DNA from: Acidimicrobiia bacterium
GTDB taxonomy: Bacteria; Actinomycetota; Acidimicrobiia; IMCC26256; JAENVU01
Direction of reading: 5' to 3'
Assembly: GCA_017882945.1 (NCBI GenBank)
Contig: JADGON010000191.1
Coordinates: 1 to 6,658 of the forward strand
Length of the DNA: 6,658 nt
Shown here: positions 6,071-6,658 of the stretch, piece by piece
How the letters are laid out: the number at the start of each line of letters is the position of its first letter
Position numbering within the stretch: position 1 is the stretch's first letter
Position numbers and translations under genes: made by a program
Notes under the pieces: generated by a model
The model's input: only the letters and a program-made list of their open reading frames with translations
Databases searched by the model: none
What the model was told of the DNA's origin: nothing

Positions 6071-6072
6071 AT
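6067..6072 (+). promoter_or_regulatory. Possible -10 element of the AlkD-like gene
   Basis: TACGAT matches TANNNT and would give a start site about 2-3 nt before ATG 6082, an almost leaderless message. No clear -35 is seen. It lies partly inside the palindrome 6052-6070. Confidence 0.3.
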
Positions 6073-6081
6073 CCCCCCAGG

Positions 6082-6658
6082 ATGGATGTCGGGCGGCTCG
6101 TTTCGGAGATCGACACCGAGTTACGCGCGATGGGGACACCGGATCGCGCCGAGCGTGAGAAGGCGTACCTGAAGAGCGAGCTGGAGCACTACGGCACGAC
6201 CGTGCCCGCCATCCGGTCTGTCGCCAAGACGGTCCGCCGGCGATACCCCGAGATCGGTCACGACGAGCTCATCGCCGTGGTGATCGCCCTGTGGGCGGAG
6301 CGCGTGCACGAGCGTCGCATGGCGGCAGTCGAGCTGCTCGACCTCTCCGCGAACCTGCTGCAACCAGAAGACATGGTGCTGCTCGAGCGGTTGCTGCGCG
6401 AGTCACGAACGTGGGCGCTGGTCGACGGGCTCGCGGCGTCAGTGGTGGGAGATCTCGTGGACCGCTTCCCGGACCTCGGCGCGGTGCTCGACCGGTGGGC
6501 GGTGGACGACGACTTCTGGATCCGCCGGTCGGCGCTGCTCGCGCTCCTCGTCGCGCTACGCCGAGGGGACGGCGACTTCGACCGCTTCTCCCGGTACGCG
6601 GACGCGATGCTCGAGGAGAAGGAGTTCTTCATTCGCAAGGCGATCGGTTGGGTGTTGC
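6082..6658 (+). CDS. AlkD-like DNA alkylation repair protein, partial
   Basis: The first 192 residues of an all-helical HEAT-like-repeat DNA glycosylase of the AlkD/AlkC superfamily; the C-terminus is beyond the window. Characterised AlkD removes cationic alkylpurines such as 3- and 7-alkyl bases without flipping the base out. The frame shows the family pattern: EKAYLKSE near residue 26, LWAERVHERRMAAVELL (70-86), RTWALVDGLA (109-118), DFWIRRSALLALL (144-156) and KEFFIRKAIGWVL (180-192). Trp111 and Asp115 match the W-x3-D pair of Bacillus cereus AlkD (Trp109/Asp113), Arg148 matches its Arg148, and Trp190 in KAIGW matches its Trp187, so the active-site set appears intact. ATG 6082 is the only sensible start: the second ATG at 6086 is out of frame, and upstream AGG abuts the codon. 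It follows the oxidoreductase gene by 50 bp on the same strand. Confidence 0.92.
   Translation, partial: MDVGRLVSEIDTELRAMGTPDRAEREKAYLKSELEHYGTTVPAIRSVAKTVRRRYPEIGHDELIAVVIALWAERVHERRMAAVELLDLSANLLQPEDMVLLERLLRESRTWALVDGLAASVVGDLVDRFPDLGAVLDRWAVDDDFWIRRSALLALLVALRRGDGDFDRFSRYADAMLEEKEFFIRKAIGWVL

Noticed and set aside
4487..6139. 550-codon open frame on the minus strand
   Set aside because: It runs antisense to DUF1272, the oxidoreductase and the AlkD start, and in another frame through GNAT. The product is Arg/Pro/Ser-rich and shows no domain.
1..6658. Search for tRNA, rRNA, CRISPR, insertion sequences or phage and toxin-antitoxin genes
   Set aside because: No repeat-spacer pattern, transposase motif, terminal inverted repeats, cloverleaf or toxin-like pair was seen; the gene content looks like ordinary chromosome.

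Overview
The window is uniformly GC-rich DNA with tightly packed genes, short intergenic gaps and few Shine-Dalgarno sites. It encodes a deazaflavin (F420)-dependent oxidoreductase of the Ddn type, a DUF1272 protein, a very large LAL-type LuxR regulator and an actinobacterial-looking GT39-like membrane glycosyltransferase. Together these point to a chromosomal segment of a high-GC actinobacterium, perhaps an uncultured soil or freshwater lineage. The genus cannot be read from the sequence. I see no mobile element, phage gene, CRISPR array, tRNA or rRNA.

Layout, left to right. Positions 1-232 (-) hold the N-terminal part of an NTF2/SnoaL-like protein. Divergent from it, 282-1637 (+) encodes a polytopic GT39/ArnT-like membrane glycosyltransferase. 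Its 3' end overlaps by 34 bp the 3' end of a convergent gene for a roughly 920-residue LuxR-family ATP-dependent regulator (1604-4378, -). Behind that regulator on the minus strand lie a small basic hypothetical ORF (about 4408-4581/4617) and a GNAT acetyltransferase (4642-5148). The order GNAT, small ORF, LAL regulator has gaps short enough for one transcript, although promoter-like hexamers also sit before each start. A 93-bp divergent spacer (5149-5241) then leads to three plus-strand genes: a DUF1272 cysteine-rich protein (5242-5550), an F420-dependent Ddn-like oxidoreductase (5597-6031), and an AlkD-like DNA glycosylase cut off by the window end (6082-6658).

How the genes work together is mostly unknown. 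The right-hand genes could loosely be called a stress or repair neighbourhood (F420-dependent reduction plus alkylation repair), but co-orientation is the only support. I found no clearly new multi-gene system. The observations most worth a second look are these: the eight cysteines of the DUF1272 protein have the ligand spacing of a RING finger; several genes carry a -10-like hexamer about 6-7 nt before the start codon, suggesting leaderless transcripts; a perfect 8-bp-arm palindrome overlaps the putative alkD promoter; and a small basic ORF sits directly before the LAL regulator.
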